The notes under the pieces: generated by a model | What the model was told of the DNA's origin: nothing | What the model saw: only the letters and a program-made list of their open reading frames with translations | The model's database searches: none | Translations under genes and position numbers: made by a program | Shown here: positions 29,357 through 40,612 of the stretch, in pieces | How the letters are laid out: the number at the start of each line of letters is the position of its first letter | How positions within the stretch are numbered: position 1 is the first letter of the stretch | Assembly: GCA_027622715.1 (NCBI GenBank) | Contig: JAQBYN010000013.1 | Span: forward strand, 1-64,000 | From: Pseudomonadota bacterium | GTDB taxonomy: Bacteria; Pseudomonadota; Alphaproteobacteria; SHVP01 | Length of the DNA stretch: 64,000 nucleotides | Direction of reading: 5' to 3'

Positions 29357-29629
29357 GTGAACAAAAATGATCTGGTGGCAACAGTTTCCAATGCTGCTGG
29401 TCTTTCCAAAGCTGATGCCACGAAAGCCGTTGATAGTGTTTTTGAAGCGATCACCGACTCACTGAAGGCTGGCCAGGAAGTCCGACTGGTTGGATTCGGT
29501 ACCTTTAACGTGGCTCAACGGAAGGCCTCCGAGGGTCGCAACCCTCGGACCGGCGAAAAGATACAGATTCCGGCGTCCAACCAGCCAAAATTCAAGGCGG
29601 GCAAGAGACTGAAAGACGCGGTCAACTAA
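29357..29629 (+). CDS. hupB: DNA-binding protein HU
   Basis: 90 aa; MNKNDLVATVSNAAGLSKADATKAVDSVFEAI...GFGTFNVAQRKASEGRNPRTGEKIQIPASNQPKFKAGKRLKDAVN. Confidence 0.96.
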   Translation: MNKNDLVATVSNAAGLSKADATKAVDSVFEAITDSLKAGQEVRLVGFGTFNVAQRKASEGRNPRTGEKIQIPASNQPKFKAGKRLKDAVN

Positions 29630-29655
29630 CACCTCGTCCTGCGATATCTGAGAAA

Positions 29656-29686
29656 TGCGTCGGCCTTCACGGCCGGCGCATTTTAT
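29656..29686 (+). terminator. Intrinsic terminator of hupB
   Basis: TGCGTCGGCC ttcac GGCCGGCGCA followed by TTTTATTTT. Confidence 0.85.
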
Positions 29687-29797
29687 TTTGTGCTCACCCG
29701 GGTTGGTCAAAGCGCGCCCAGGTGCCCCATGTCACCGGCGGGTCAACCGTCCTGGACAAAGGCAGCCGGATCAAGCATCTAAGACGACAGAATCCGA

Positions 29798-29873
29798 GGG
29801 CGATTAGCTCAGCTGGAAGAGCACCTCGTTTACACCGAGGGGGTCGGCAGTTCGAACCTGTCATCGCCCACCA
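29798..29873 (+). tRNA. tRNA-Val (TAC), CCA encoded
   Basis: Acceptor gggcgat/atcgccc; anticodon loop ttTACac; T-arm agttcgaacct; CCA. Confidence 0.93.
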
Positions 29874-29888
29874 TTTCCCAAAGCACTG

Positions 29889-30707
29889 ATGAGTAATTCG
29901 AACCCAATCGCGCCACCGTTGCCAGTCGTCGAGACCATTGCAAAAGCCGTGGAATTCGTTTGGCGTGGTCGGAACGAATTCCTGACACTTGCCTTTCCGG
30001 CGGTTCTCGTGCTTAGCGTCTTGAACACCGCTTTTGCGCGCTTGCTGCTCCCTGAGGGGGCTGCGGAACTCGCATCCGACGCCGAACGGCTTGAACAGGT
30101 AGTTCGTGCCGGCATTCTCCCGCTAATCCTGATGATTGTGCCCTTTTGTTTCTTTTGGACGACGTTTGCGATCGGTTGGCATCGCCGCTATCTCCTGCCG
30201 AAGGAAATGCAGAGCGTGGGTCAAATATTGACCTGGCGCACCCGCCACACGCGCTTTCTCCTCTATGCAGCCGGGTTGACCCTTATCGTCGTCGCCGTGT
30301 TGGTCGTCGGCGCGAGTATCGCGGCCTTCGCGCCCGTGTTGCTTGTGCTCGCCCTTGCGGCGGCAGTCGTGGTCTACGGTCGGCTGTCGCAGGTGTTGCC
30401 AAGTGCCGCGATTGATCACGCGTTGACGTTCGGCGAAAGTTGGGCGTTAACCCGCGGCCAAACCAGCCGCTTGTTTGCCGTTATCGTGGCAACCTGGTTC
30501 CCCACAGCGGTCATCATTGCTGTCTTGCAAGAGATTCTCGCGCTTTCGCTTGGAAACTCCCAAACATTGATGGCCCTATTCGTCAGAGCTTTCGTGGGTA
30601 ATCTGATGGGTTACCTCGGTGTCGCGATTGGCGTCAGTGTTCTTTCTTCGATTTATGACCATCTACGGGTTGGCCGAAGCCCAAGTGTCGATCTAAAGGT
30701 CTTCTAA
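29889..30707 (+). CDS. Hypothetical membrane protein
   Basis: 272 aa, several TM helices; no family confidently recognised. Confidence 0.65.
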   Translation: MSNSNPIAPPLPVVETIAKAVEFVWRGRNEFLTLAFPAVLVLSVLNTAFARLLLPEGAAELASDAERLEQVVRAGILPLILMIVPFCFFWTTFAIGWHRRYLLPKEMQSVGQILTWRTRHTRFLLYAAGLTLIVVAVLVVGASIAAFAPVLLVLALAAAVVVYGRLSQVLPSAAIDHALTFGESWALTRGQTSRLFAVIVATWFPTAVIIAVLQEILALSLGNSQTLMALFVRAFVGNLMGYLGVAIGVSVLSSIYDHLRVGRSPSVDLKVF

Positions 30708-30720
30708 GGACGGTGAGCCG

Positions 30721-31152
30721 ATGACGAAAAAAGAGGACCTCCTGGGCACTTGGGCGCTCGTCCGGTGGGAGACCACGTATGACGGCGGCCGGACCATCTA
30801 TCCCATGGGCGAGGACGCTAAAGGCTTCATCCTCTACACAACCGACGGTTACATGAGCGCGGTACTCTTTAGATCCGACCGGGCGCTTTTTGTAAGCGGC
30901 GAGGCATTAACGGCAGACGACGACGAAAAGGTCGCGGGTTGGAACGGGTACTATTCCTATGGGGGCCCGTTTGAAATCGACGGAAACCACGTCATCCACA
31001 CGGTGGCGCATTGCATCTATCCCAATTGGGTCGGCGACACGCAAGTTCGCGAGATAAGCTTCGACGAGGACCGACTGATCTTGACGACACCGCCGCAGAA
31101 AACGCGGCGCGGCACCCAAACCAGTCGGGTAATTTGGAAGCGGGCCAATTGA
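30721..31152 (+). CDS. Lipocalin-like domain protein
   Basis: 143 aa; LLGTWALVRWETTYDGGRTIYPMGEDAKGFILYTTDGYMSAVLF typical of lipocalin-like family. Confidence 0.75.
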   Translation: MTKKEDLLGTWALVRWETTYDGGRTIYPMGEDAKGFILYTTDGYMSAVLFRSDRALFVSGEALTADDDEKVAGWNGYYSYGGPFEIDGNHVIHTVAHCIYPNWVGDTQVREISFDEDRLILTTPPQKTRRGTQTSRVIWKRAN

Positions 31153-31215
31153 TCAAACAGAGGCCCGTCCTTGACACCCCATAGGGGCTAAAGTAAACGA
31201 GGCTGGCCGCCAGAT

Positions 31216-31292
<77 letters not shown>

Positions 31293-31494
31293 TTCCCCTT
31301 CGAACGGCTATCAATTCTCGCTCGTAACTCGTTGTTGATGCGCACCTTTCGTAGTATGACTGGGCGCGATTTAGGGTGATCTGTGGAGCGAAGCCAAGGT
31401 TTTCGCCGAGTTGGGTCGCCGCCTATAATCCGCGCCGTTTTTGAGGCCCAATTGAACGGTCGCAAGAAGCGTGGATTGCGGCGCACGAGGGTAA

Positions 31495-31860
31495 ATGGAC
31501 GATCTCCTGCGAGAATACCTGCCGATAATGATCTTCATCGGTCTGGTCGTTGTTTTGGGCGTTGTTTTCATTGCGGCGTCATTTTTTGCCGTTGAGCAGC
31601 ATCCAGATGCCGAAAAACTCTCGACCTACGAGTGCGGGTTTGAGCCGTTCGAAGACACGCGTAGCCGGTTTGACGTCCGCTTTTACTTGGTCGCGCTCCT
31701 CTTCATCATTTTCGACCTTGAGGTCGCATTCCTCTTCCCTTGGGCCGTCACGCTTGGCGATACGGGCGTCTTCGGCTTTTGGTCGATGTTCATCTTTCTA
31801 GGCGTGCTCACGGTCGGCTTTGTTTATGAATGGAAGAAGGGCGCGCTCGAATGGGAGTGA
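31495..31860 (+). CDS. nuoA: NADH-quinone oxidoreductase subunit A
   Basis: [45 protein letters not shown]. Confidence 0.96.
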   Translation: MDDLLREYLPIMIFIGLVVVLGVVFIAASFFAVEQHPDAEKLSTYECGFEPFEDTRSRFDVRFYLVALLFIIFDLEVAFLFPWAVTLGDTGVFGFWSMFIFLGVLTVGFVYEWKKGALEWE

Positions 31861-32396
31861 ACACCGTGACCACGCAACCGGCAGGCGAGGCCTCGTTGGC
31901 AAGCGATCCGTTCTTTCATCAAGTTTCGGACGACCTTGCTGATAAAGGATTTGTCGTCACCCAGGTGGACAAGGTCGTTAACTGGGCGCGCACGGGTTCC
32001 TTGTGGTGGATGACTTTCGGCTTGGCGTGTTGCGCCGTCGAGATGATGCATGCATCAATGCCGCGCTACGATTTAGACCGGTTCGGCGTTATGCCGCGTG
32101 CGAGTCCGCGCCAATCGGATTTAATGATTGTGGCCGGAACGTTGACCAACAAAATGGCGCCCGCGCTGCGGAAGGTCTACGACCAGATGGCCGAGCCGCG
32201 CTACGTCATTTCTATGGGCAGTTGCGCCAACGGGGGCGGCTACTACCACTACTCTTACTCGGTCGTTCGCGGGTGTGACCGCATCGTTCCAGTTGACGTG
32301 TATGTTCCAGGTTGCCCACCAACCGCCGAAGCTTTGGTGTACGGCATCCTGCAATTGCAAAAAAAAATTCGCCGTACAGCCACGATCGCTCGGTAG
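31851..32396 (+). CDS. nuoB: NADH-quinone oxidoreductase subunit B
   Basis: [11 protein letters not shown]...[45 protein letters not shown]; start 31851 (MGVNTV). Confidence 0.96.
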   Translation: MGVNTVTTQPAGEASLASDPFFHQVSDDLADKGFVVTQVDKVVNWARTGSLWWMTFGLACCAVEMMHASMPRYDLDRFGVMPRASPRQSDLMIVAGTLTNKMAPALRKVYDQMAEPRYVISMGSCANGGGYYHYSYSVVRGCDRIVPVDVYVPGCPPTAEALVYGILQLQKKIRRTATIAR

Positions 32397-32412
32397 TTGG
32401 TACATAGACATT

Positions 32413-33027
32413 ATGGACGACGCACTTAAGGAACTCGGCGAGTACATCGCTGCAGCGTTGACCGATCAAGTTACAGGTATTGAGGTCGCGCACCACGAGC
32501 TGATGATCCTCGCCACCGCGGGCAGTGTGCCCAAGGTCATGTCATTCCTAAGAGACGACCCCGCCTGCCAATTCAAGGTGCTCATCGACATTTGCGGTGT
32601 CGATTACCCGGATCGAAATCGGCGATTTGACGTCGTCTACAACCTCCTGAGCCTCACTCATAATCAGCGTGTCAGGGTGAAGGTGCAGGCCGAGGAAACG
32701 ACCCCAGTCCCGTCCATTACCGCGATTTATTCCGCCGCCGGTTGGTTTGAGCGCGAGGTGTGGGACATGTACGGCGTGATGTTCTCAGATCATCCCGATC
32801 TCCGCCGGTTGCTCACCGACTACGGTTTTGAGGGGCACCCTTTGCGCAAAGACTTTCCCCTCACCGGATTTGTCGAGGTGCGGTATGACGAGGACGAAAA
32901 GCGTGTCGTCTATGAGCCCGTTAAACTTGCTCAGGAATTCCGCCGGTTCGATTTTCTGAGCCCATGGGAGGGCGCGGACTACCTCTTGCCTGGCGATGAG
33001 AAGAGCAAAGCGGCGGACGCATCCTGA
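32413..33027 (+). CDS. nuoC: NADH-quinone oxidoreductase subunit C
   Basis: [50 protein letters not shown]. Confidence 0.95.
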   Translation: MDDALKELGEYIAAALTDQVTGIEVAHHELMILATAGSVPKVMSFLRDDPACQFKVLIDICGVDYPDRNRRFDVVYNLLSLTHNQRVRVKVQAEETTPVPSITAIYSAAGWFEREVWDMYGVMFSDHPDLRRLLTDYGFEGHPLRKDFPLTGFVEVRYDEDEKRVVYEPVKLAQEFRRFDFLSPWEGADYLLPGDEKSKAADAS

Positions 33028-34205
33028 TGGCTGAGCAGACCATCAGCAGTTACACCTTGAATTTCGGGCCGCAGCATCCGGCGGCTCACGGTGTATTGCG
33101 CCTGGTGCTCGAGATGGAAGGTGAAGTCGTTCGACGAACCGATCCTCACATCGGGCTTCTCCACCGCGGTACCGAAAAACTTATTGAATATAAGACGTAT
33201 CTACAGGCGCTACCGTATTTCGACCGGCTCGATTATGTGTCGATGATGTGCCAGGAACACGCGTTCGTTCTTGCCATTGAGAAATTGTTGGACCTGGAAG
33301 TTCCTGCGCGCGGGAAAAAAGTACGTATCCTCTTTAGCGAAATCACGCGCATCCTCAATCATCTTCTCAATGTCACGACCCAGGCCATGGATGTTGGCGC
33401 CATGACGCCAACGCTTTGGGCCTTCGAGGAGCGTGAGAAGCTGATGGAGTTCTATGAGCGTGTGTCCGGTTCCAGGATGCACGCCGCTTACTTCCGAGTC
33501 GGTGGTGTTCATCAAGACCTGCCGGCAGGTCTCCTAGAGGACATCGCCCAATTCTGCGAGACGTTTCCAAAGGTCATCGCAGATATCGAAGGCCTGCTCA
33601 CCGAGAACCGTATCTTCAAACAGAGAAACGTCGACGTCGGGGTCGTCCCGGCAGAAGACGCGATGGACTGGGGATTCTCGGGTGTGATGTTGCGCGGGTC
33701 CGGGGTCGCTTGGGACCTACGAAAATCACAACCTTACGACGGCTACGAACACGTCGACTTCGACATCCCGGTGGGCAAGAACGGCGATTGCTACGACCGG
33801 TATCTTTGCCGAATCGAAGAAATGCGCCAGAGCGTCGGCATCATTCAACAATGCGTCGCCGACATGCCCGGCGGGCCGGTCTCGGCTGAGAACAACAAGT
33901 ACGTCCCGCCCAGCCGTGGCGAAATGAAGAGTTCGATGGAGGCGCTGATCCATCACTTCAAGCTCTACACCGAAGGTTTCCACGTCCCGGCAGGCGAAAC
34001 CTACACCGCCGTCGAGGCACCGAAGGGCGAATTTGGAGTCTACCTCGTCGCCGACGGGACCAACCAACCCTACCGGTGCAAAATTCGTGCGCCTGGTTAC
34101 GCTCATCTCCAGGCGCTCGATTACATGTGTCAGGGTCACATGCTCGCGGACGCCGTCGCGATCATCGGAAGTCAGGACATCGTGTTTGGAGAGATCGACC
34201 GATGA
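33027..34205 (+). CDS. nuoD: NADH-quinone oxidoreductase subunit D
   Basis: [22 protein letters not shown]...[13 protein letters not shown]. Confidence 0.97.
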   Translation: MAEQTISSYTLNFGPQHPAAHGVLRLVLEMEGEVVRRTDPHIGLLHRGTEKLIEYKTYLQALPYFDRLDYVSMMCQEHAFVLAIEKLLDLEVPARGKKVRILFSEITRILNHLLNVTTQAMDVGAMTPTLWAFEEREKLMEFYERVSGSRMHAAYFRVGGVHQDLPAGLLEDIAQFCETFPKVIADIEGLLTENRIFKQRNVDVGVVPAEDAMDWGFSGVMLRGSGVAWDLRKSQPYDGYEHVDFDIPVGKNGDCYDRYLCRIEEMRQSVGIIQQCVADMPGGPVSAENNKYVPPSRGEMKSSMEALIHHFKLYTEGFHVPAGETYTAVEAPKGEFGVYLVADGTNQPYRCKIRAPGYAHLQALDYMCQGHMLADAVAIIGSQDIVFGEIDR

Positions 34206-34813
34206 TCGTCCAGAAAACGGCACCACCGGACCAACAACCGAGCGCGTTCGCGTTTTCGTCGGAGAACCAGGAGAAGGCGAAGGCGATCATTGCGCGGTAT
34301 CCAGACGGGCGCCAAGCAAGTGCGATTATGCCACTCTTCGATCTTGCCCAGCGGCAACATGACGGTTGGTTGCCGACGGCAGCGATGGACTACATCGCAA
34401 ACATGCTCGGCGTACCCCGAATGCGCGCCTACGAGGTCGCGACGTTCTATTCCATGTACAATTTAGCGCCCATCGGCAAATACCTCGTCAGGGTATGTAC
34501 GACCACACCATGTGAGCTGCGCGGCAGCAATGAAGTTGTTGCGGCTTGCCGAGAGGCGCTGGGGATTGATTTCAACCAAACAACATCTGACGGCATGTTT
34601 ACATTCCGCGAGGTTGAGTGTCTGGGCGCATGCGTCAATGCGCCAGTTGTTTGGATCGGCGACGACTACTACGAGGACGTCGACGCCGATGCGATGCGAA
34701 AAATTGTCGCCGACCTTCGGGCCGGGACGACACCGCTACCCGGTTCGCAAAAGGGCCGCCAGACGTCGGCGCCCATAAATGGCCTTACCACGCTTAAGGA
34801 GCAGTCGGTCTGA
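34202..34813 (+). CDS. nuoE: NADH-quinone oxidoreductase subunit E
   Basis: [26 protein letters not shown]...[24 protein letters not shown] overlap with nuoD. Confidence 0.95.
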   Translation: MIVQKTAPPDQQPSAFAFSSENQEKAKAIIARYPDGRQASAIMPLFDLAQRQHDGWLPTAAMDYIANMLGVPRMRAYEVATFYSMYNLAPIGKYLVRVCTTTPCELRGSNEVVAACREALGIDFNQTTSDGMFTFREVECLGACVNAPVVWIGDDYYEDVDADAMRKIVADLRAGTTPLPGSQKGRQTSAPINGLTTLKEQSV

Positions 34814-36105
34814 TGCTGCAAGATAAGGATCGTATTTTTACGAACCTCTACGGTGTCCACGATTGGCGCCTCGCTGGTGCACGGGCGCGCGGCGACTGGA
34901 GCAACACCAAGGCGCTGCTCGATCTTGGGCGCGACAAGATTATTGAAGAAGTCAAGGCGTCCGGGCTGCGCGGCCGCGGCGGCGCAGGCTTTCCGACCGG
35001 TCTCAAATGGTCGTTCATGCCCAAGCAATCGGATGGCCGACCTCACTATTTGATCGTGAATGCCGACGAGGGCGAACCGGGCACGTGCAAAGACCGCGAC
35101 CTGATGCGTCACGACCCACACAAATTGCTTGAAGGGTGTTTGATCGCAGGCTTCGCGATGGGTGCGCACGCTTGTTACATCTACATTCGCGGCGAATTTA
35201 TTCGCGAGGCCGAACACTTAGAGGCAGCGATCGCCGAAGCCAATGACGCGGGCTTGCTCGGCAAAAACGCGTGCGGCTCGGGATGGCAATACGACATTTA
35301 CGTTCACCGTGGTGCCGGCGCCTATATCTGCGGCGAAGAAATGGCGCTGATCGAGAGTCTCGAAGGCAAGAAGGGTCAGCCCCGCCTAAAACCGCCGTTT
35401 CCCGCAAACATGGGGGTCTGGGGCTCACCGACCACAGTAAACAACGTGGAAAGCATAGCCGTTGTACCGACCATCCTGCGCCGCGGCGGGGCATGGTTCG
35501 CGGGCTTCGGTCGCGAGCGAAACACCGGCACCAAAGTATTCTGCATCTCCGGGCACGTGAACAACCCGTGCAACGTCGAGGAGGAGATGGGCATTCCATT
35601 GCGCGAATTGATTGAGAAACACGCAGGCGGTGTCCAAGGCGGTTGGGACAATCTTCTTGCCATCATCCCCGGCGGATCCTCTGTCCGAATGTTGCCACGA
35701 TCAATATGCGACACCGTTCTCATGGATTTCGACGCCCTTGCCGCCGAAGGGTCCGGTCTAGGGACTGCTGCTGTCATCGTCATGGACAAAAGCACGGACA
35801 TCGTTGCGGCAATTGCCCGACTGTCCAAGTTCTATATGCACGAGAGCTGCGGTCAGTGTACGCCGTGCCGCGAAGGAACGGGCTGGATGTGGCGGGTTAT
35901 GGAGCGGCTGGCGAAGGGTGACGCACACGTCGAGGAAATAGACCTCCTCTTGAACGTCGCGAGCCAAGTTGAAGGCCACACGATTTGCGCCCACGGGGAT
36001 GCCAGTGCTTGGCCGATCCAAGGATTAATGCGCCACTTCCGCCCGGAAGTTGAGCGGCGTCTTTTGGAAAAACAGCGGGCCACGTCCGCATCGCAAGCGG
36101 CCTAG
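34813..36105 (+). CDS. nuoF: NADH-quinone oxidoreductase subunit F
   Basis: [20 protein letters not shown]...[22 protein letters not shown]. Confidence 0.97.
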   Translation: MLQDKDRIFTNLYGVHDWRLAGARARGDWSNTKALLDLGRDKIIEEVKASGLRGRGGAGFPTGLKWSFMPKQSDGRPHYLIVNADEGEPGTCKDRDLMRHDPHKLLEGCLIAGFAMGAHACYIYIRGEFIREAEHLEAAIAEANDAGLLGKNACGSGWQYDIYVHRGAGAYICGEEMALIESLEGKKGQPRLKPPFPANMGVWGSPTTVNNVESIAVVPTILRRGGAWFAGFGRERNTGTKVFCISGHVNNPCNVEEEMGIPLRELIEKHAGGVQGGWDNLLAIIPGGSSVRMLPRSICDTVLMDFDALAAEGSGLGTAAVIVMDKSTDIVAAIARLSKFYMHESCGQCTPCREGTGWMWRVMERLAKGDAHVEEIDLLLNVASQVEGHTICAHGDASAWPIQGLMRHFRPEVERRLLEKQRATSASQAA

Positions 36106-36113
36106 GACCAAGC

Positions 36114-38174
36114 ATGTCGACGCTCAACATCGACGGCAATGAAATCACGGTCGAGGACGGCCTCACCGTACTCCAGGCCTGCGAGATCGCCGGTGCCGAG
36201 GTGCCAAGGTTCTGCTATCACGACCGTCTGTCCATCGCCGGAAATTGCCGGATGTGCTTGGTCGAGATGGAAAAATCGCCCAAGCCCATCGCGTCATGCG
36301 CCATGCCGGTCGCGAACGGCATGGTCATCTACACGAATTCCGCGTCGGTTAAGAAGGCACGTGAAGGCGTGATGGAATTCTTGCTCATCAATCATCCGCT
36401 CGACTGCCCGATTTGCGATCAGGGCGGCGAATGCGATCTGCAGGACCAGGCGATGGCGTTTGGCCGCGATCGCAACCGCTACATCGAGAACAAAAGAGCG
36501 GTGAAGGACAAAGATCTCGGGCCATTAGTCAAGACGATCATGACGCGCTGCATTCACTGCACACGGTGTATCCGCTTTGCGACGGAAGTTGCGGGCGTCG
36601 ATGAGCTCGGCGCGACCGGACGCGGCGAGGAGATGGAAGTTGGCACCTACGTAGAACGGGCGCTGACTTCCGAGCTATCGGGAAACATCATCGACCTTTG
36701 TCCGGTTGGGGCGCTGACCTCAAAACCGTATTCCTTTACCGCGCGCTCGTGGGAGCTCAGGAAAACTCAAACGATCGATGTTATGGATGCCGTCGGCAGC
36801 AATATTCGGGTCGATGCGCGGGGCCGCGAGATCATGCGAGTTCTCCCGCGGCTCAACGAAGAAATCAACGAGGAATGGATCTCCGACAAGACGCGGTTCG
36901 CGTGCGACGGTTTGCAACGCGGCCGCCTCGATAGGCCCTATGTCCGAAAGGACGGCAAGCTGGTCGCCGTTTCCTGGGCCGAAGCGTTCGAGACTATTGC
37001 GAATCGCATCCGGTCTCTCGACGGTGCTCGAATTGCGGCTATTGCCGGCGACCTTGTCGACGCCGAGGCAATGGTCGCACTCAAAGACCTTATGGGCGCA
37101 TTGGGCTCGCAACATATCGATTGCCGCCAGGACGGCGCGAAACTCGATCCCAAGGTTCGTGCAAGCTACCTGTTCAATAGCGGGATTGCCGGCATTGAAG
37201 ACTCCGACGCGTTGCTGTTGATCGGCACCAACCCTCGGTGGGAAGCACCGCTCGTCAATGCGCGAATTCGCAAGCGTTGGCTCGTCGGTAATTACCTCAT
37301 TGGCCTTGTCGGCGAGCGCCGGGATTTGACGTACCAGACAGACCATCTCGGGGCCGGCCCGGAATCGTTGCGTGATATCCTTAACGATGGCGCATTTTCC
37401 GACGCGCTGAAAAAAGCACAGCGTCCGATGCTGATCGTCGGGCAGGGCGCACTGGCGCGGCCCGACGGCGCGGCTATCCTCGATATGGCACGCGAACTCG
37501 CCGAGAAGTACGGTTTCATTACCGACGATTGGAATGGTTTCAACGTCCTGCACACCGCGGCGGCGCGCGTCGGCGGCCTCGATCTAGGATTTGTTCCCGG
37601 GCCAAACGGACAGGACGTCAACGGAATCCTTGCAGGCGTCGAGTCGGGCTCCATCGAGGTGGTCTACCTGATGGGGGCGGACGAACTCGATATGAAGCGC
37701 CTACAGAAGGCGTTTGTGATTTACCAAGGGCACCACGGTGACGCCGGTGCCGCTGGTGCGGATGTCGTGCTACCGGGCGCGGCCTACACCGAAAAAGCCG
37801 GGACCTACGTCAACACGGAGGGCAGGGTTCAGCGCGCGCTTAGGGCCGCTTTCCCGCCGGGCGAAGCGCGAGAAGATTGGGCCATTATTCGGGCGCTGTC
37901 GGAGCGCCTTCGGCACCAGCTTCCATACGATACGCTGGAGCAGGTTCGTGAACGCTTGGTCGCGGTCGCGGCGTCTTTTGGGGAACCGGACGTCCTGCCG
38001 GTACTGCCGTGGAAAACCTTTGGCATGGCTGGTGAGACTACCGCCCAGCCATTCGTCACGCCGATCACCGATTTCTATCTAACGAACGCCGTGAGTCGGG
38101 CGTCGGAGACCATGAACCAGTGCAGTGCCTCCTATGGTGCAAATGGACAGCCCGGGACGGGTACCGATGGCTAA
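36114..38174 (+). CDS. nuoG: NADH-quinone oxidoreductase subunit G
   Basis: 686 aa; [21 protein letters not shown]...[19 protein letters not shown]...[10 protein letters not shown]. Confidence 0.97.
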   Translation: MSTLNIDGNEITVEDGLTVLQACEIAGAEVPRFCYHDRLSIAGNCRMCLVEMEKSPKPIASCAMPVANGMVIYTNSASVKKAREGVMEFLLINHPLDCPICDQGGECDLQDQAMAFGRDRNRYIENKRAVKDKDLGPLVKTIMTRCIHCTRCIRFATEVAGVDELGATGRGEEMEVGTYVERALTSELSGNIIDLCPVGALTSKPYSFTARSWELRKTQTIDVMDAVGSNIRVDARGREIMRVLPRLNEEINEEWISDKTRFACDGLQRGRLDRPYVRKDGKLVAVSWAEAFETIANRIRSLDGARIAAIAGDLVDAEAMVALKDLMGALGSQHIDCRQDGAKLDPKVRASYLFNSGIAGIEDSDALLLIGTNPRWEAPLVNARIRKRWLVGNYLIGLVGERRDLTYQTDHLGAGPESLRDILNDGAFSDALKKAQRPMLIVGQGALARPDGAAILDMARELAEKYGFITDDWNGFNVLHTAAARVGGLDLGFVPGPNGQDVNGILAGVESGSIEVVYLMGADELDMKRLQKAFVIYQGHHGDAGAAGADVVLPGAAYTEKAGTYVNTEGRVQRALRAAFPPGEAREDWAIIRALSERLRHQLPYDTLEQVRERLVAVAASFGEPDVLPVLPWKTFGMAGETTAQPFVTPITDFYLTNAVSRASETMNQCSASYGANGQPGTGTDG

Positions 38175-39180
38175 TTTCTGGATCGACTGGCTGGCGCCTT
38201 TTCTAATCATCGTTGCGCAGATACTCGCGGTCGCGCTGCCGGTCGCGGTAAGCGTCGCTTTCGTCGTCTACTTTGAACGAAAAGTGTTTGCCGCGATGAC
38301 GCTACGCCGTGGGCCAAACGTCGTCGGCCCCTGGGGCGTCCTTCAGTCCTTCGCCGATTTCATCAAGATATTCTTCAAAGAAACCATCATTCCGACCGGG
38401 GCCAACAAGGTCGTGTTCTTGGCCGCGCCGGTTGTGACATTCATTCTCGCCTTCATCGCATGGGCCGTTGTCCCATTCGCGCCGGGCTGGGTCATTGCCG
38501 ACATTAATGTGGGCATTCTCTACTTGTTTGCGGTTTCGTCCCTCGGCGTCTACGGCATCGTGATGGCTGGATGGGCGAGCAACTCGCGCTATCCGTTCCT
38601 CGGCGCACTCCGTTCCGCCGCTCAAATGGTGTCCTACGAAGTCTCCATGGGGTTCGTCATTGTGACGGTCCTTCTCGTCGTCGGATCGTTGAACCTTAGT
38701 GACATCGTCAAAGCCCAGGAAACCTTCTGGTTTGCCCTGCCGCTATTTCCGATGTTCATCATCTTTTTCATCTCGGCATTGGCCGAAACCAATCGCCACC
38801 CGTTTGACCTTCCTGAAGCGGAGTCTGAACTCGTGGCCGGTTACCAAGTCGAGTACTCGGCAATCGCCTTTGTTCTGTTCTTCCTTGCTGAATACGCGAA
38901 CATGATCCTAATGAGCGCGATGACGGCTATTTTGTTCTTGGGCGGTTGGCTGCCGCCATTCGATATCGCTCCGTTCACGTGGGTTCCGGGCCCGATTTGG
39001 TTCATCCTAAAAATCGTGTTCTTGCTGTTCGTGTTTGTTTGGGTGCGGGCCACATTTCCGCGCTACCGCTACGATCAGCTGATGCGGCTTGGCTGGAAGG
39101 TATTTCTACCGTTCTCACTTCTATGGGTCGTCCTCACGGCAGGTGTGCTCGTGTTTTTCGACCTTTTGCCGCAGGGATAG
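38167..39180 (+). CDS. nuoH: NADH-quinone oxidoreductase subunit H
   Basis: [33 protein letters not shown]...[25 protein letters not shown]. Confidence 0.97.
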   Translation: MANFWIDWLAPFLIIVAQILAVALPVAVSVAFVVYFERKVFAAMTLRRGPNVVGPWGVLQSFADFIKIFFKETIIPTGANKVVFLAAPVVTFILAFIAWAVVPFAPGWVIADINVGILYLFAVSSLGVYGIVMAGWASNSRYPFLGALRSAAQMVSYEVSMGFVIVTVLLVVGSLNLSDIVKAQETFWFALPLFPMFIIFFISALAETNRHPFDLPEAESELVAGYQVEYSAIAFVLFFLAEYANMILMSAMTAILFLGGWLPPFDIAPFTWVPGPIWFILKIVFLLFVFVWVRATFPRYRYDQLMRLGWKVFLPFSLLWVVLTAGVLVFFDLLPQG

Positions 39181-39183
39181 GCG

Positions 39184-39672
39184 ATGGCATTTCTTGACCA
39201 GGGTGTTCGTTCCCTTTTTCTTGTTGAGCTCGTCAAAGGCATGGCGCTGACGTTCAGCTACATGTTCAAGAAGAAGGTAACGATCAACTATCCTTTCGAA
39301 AAAGGTGCGTTAAGTCCGCGTTTTCGCGGTGAGCACGCATTGCGACGTTACCCGAACGGCGAGGAACGTTGTATTGCCTGCAAACTATGCGAAGCGGTTT
39401 GTCCGGCCCAGGCAATTACTATTGAAGCGGAGCCACGGGCCGACGGATCCAGGCGCACCACCCGGTACGACATAGACATGACAAAGTGCATCTATTGCGG
39501 ATTTTGTCAGGAAGCCTGCCCCGTTGATGCCATCGTCGAAGGGCCGAATTTTGAGTTCGCCGCGGAGACTCGCGAAGAACTCCTCTACGACAAAGACAAA
39601 CTTCTCGCGAACGGCGACCGGTGGGAGCGTGAAATAGCCTCCAACCTCGCCAAAGACGCGCCGTACAGGTAG
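39184..39672 (+). CDS. nuoI: NADH-quinone oxidoreductase subunit I
   Basis: Two 4Fe-4S motifs [12 protein letters not shown] and [12 protein letters not shown]. Confidence 0.97.
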   Translation: MAFLDQGVRSLFLVELVKGMALTFSYMFKKKVTINYPFEKGALSPRFRGEHALRRYPNGEERCIACKLCEAVCPAQAITIEAEPRADGSRRTTRYDIDMTKCIYCGFCQEACPVDAIVEGPNFEFAAETREELLYDKDKLLANGDRWEREIASNLAKDAPYR

Positions 39673-39683
39673 AACGCCGCACC

Positions 39684-40298
39684 ATGATTCTTTCCGCCAT
39701 CGCATTCTACGTATTCGCCGCTATCATCATTGCGTCGGCAGTGCTGGTTGTCAGCGCGCGTAACCCGGTGCATTCCGTTTTCTTCTTGATCTTGGCCTTC
39801 TTTAATGCGGCCGGGATATTTGTACTCGCGGGGGCTGAGTTTCTGGCGATGATCTTGGTCATCGTTTATGTCGGCGCGGTCGCCGTGCTCTTCATGTTTG
39901 TCGTGATGATGCTCGATATCAACTTTGTCAGGCTGCGGGAGGGGTTCCTTCAATATCTCCCCGTGGGTGCGCTGGTAGGCATCATTCTCCTCATCGAGTT
40001 GGTCTTCATCGTCACGACGCAGGTCAATGTGCCCGAGGTCTTGGCAATTAGTGGGGCGCCGACGCCGAATATCAGCGAAGTAACGAATACGCATGCGTTG
40101 GGCCGGCTCATCTACACGCGATACATCTACCTTTTCCAGGCAGGTGGTTTGATCCTTCTGGTCGCCATGATTGGCGCGATCGTTCTGACCTTGAGAGAAC
40201 GGCCAGGCGTTCGTAAACAACGAATTTCGGATCAAGTCGGGCGCAGCCGCTCCGATTCCATCGAGATCAAAAAAGTATCCCCGGGGAACGGGATCTGA
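39684..40298 (+). CDS. nuoJ: NADH-quinone oxidoreductase subunit J
   Basis: [51 protein letters not shown]. Confidence 0.95.
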   Translation: MILSAIAFYVFAAIIIASAVLVVSARNPVHSVFFLILAFFNAAGIFVLAGAEFLAMILVIVYVGAVAVLFMFVVMMLDINFVRLREGFLQYLPVGALVGIILLIELVFIVTTQVNVPEVLAISGAPTPNISEVTNTHALGRLIYTRYIYLFQAGGLILLVAMIGAIVLTLRERPGVRKQRISDQVGRSRSDSIEIKKVSPGNGI

Positions 40299-40606
40299 TG
40301 GAAATCGGGATCGGACACTACCTAACCGTCGGCGCGATTCTTTTTACGATCGGCGTGTTCGGGATTTTTCTGAACAGAAAGAACGTCATCATCATCCTGA
40401 TGTCGATTGAGCTGATTCTCCTCGCGGTCAACATCAATTTAGTTGGATTTTCCGCACACCTGAACGATCTGGTCGGGCAAGTTTTTGCAATGTTTGTTCT
40501 CACGGTCGCCGCCGCTGAGGCAGCGATCGGACTGGCAATTTTGGTGGTTTATTTCCGGAACCGGGGAACGATCGAAGTCGAAGACATAAGCGTGATGAAG
40601 GGGTAG
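40298..40606 (+). CDS. nuoK: NADH-quinone oxidoreductase subunit K
   Basis: [28 protein letters not shown]...[21 protein letters not shown]. Confidence 0.96.
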   Translation: MEIGIGHYLTVGAILFTIGVFGIFLNRKNVIIILMSIELILLAVNINLVGFSAHLNDLVGQVFAMFVLTVAAAEAAIGLAILVVYFRNRGTIEVEDISVMKG

Positions 40607-40612
40607 GGGAGA

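Noticed and set aside
36720-37553. 277-aa antisense ORF inside nuoG
   Set aside because: Shadow ORF of high-GC coding sequence; sense frame is unambiguous NuoG.
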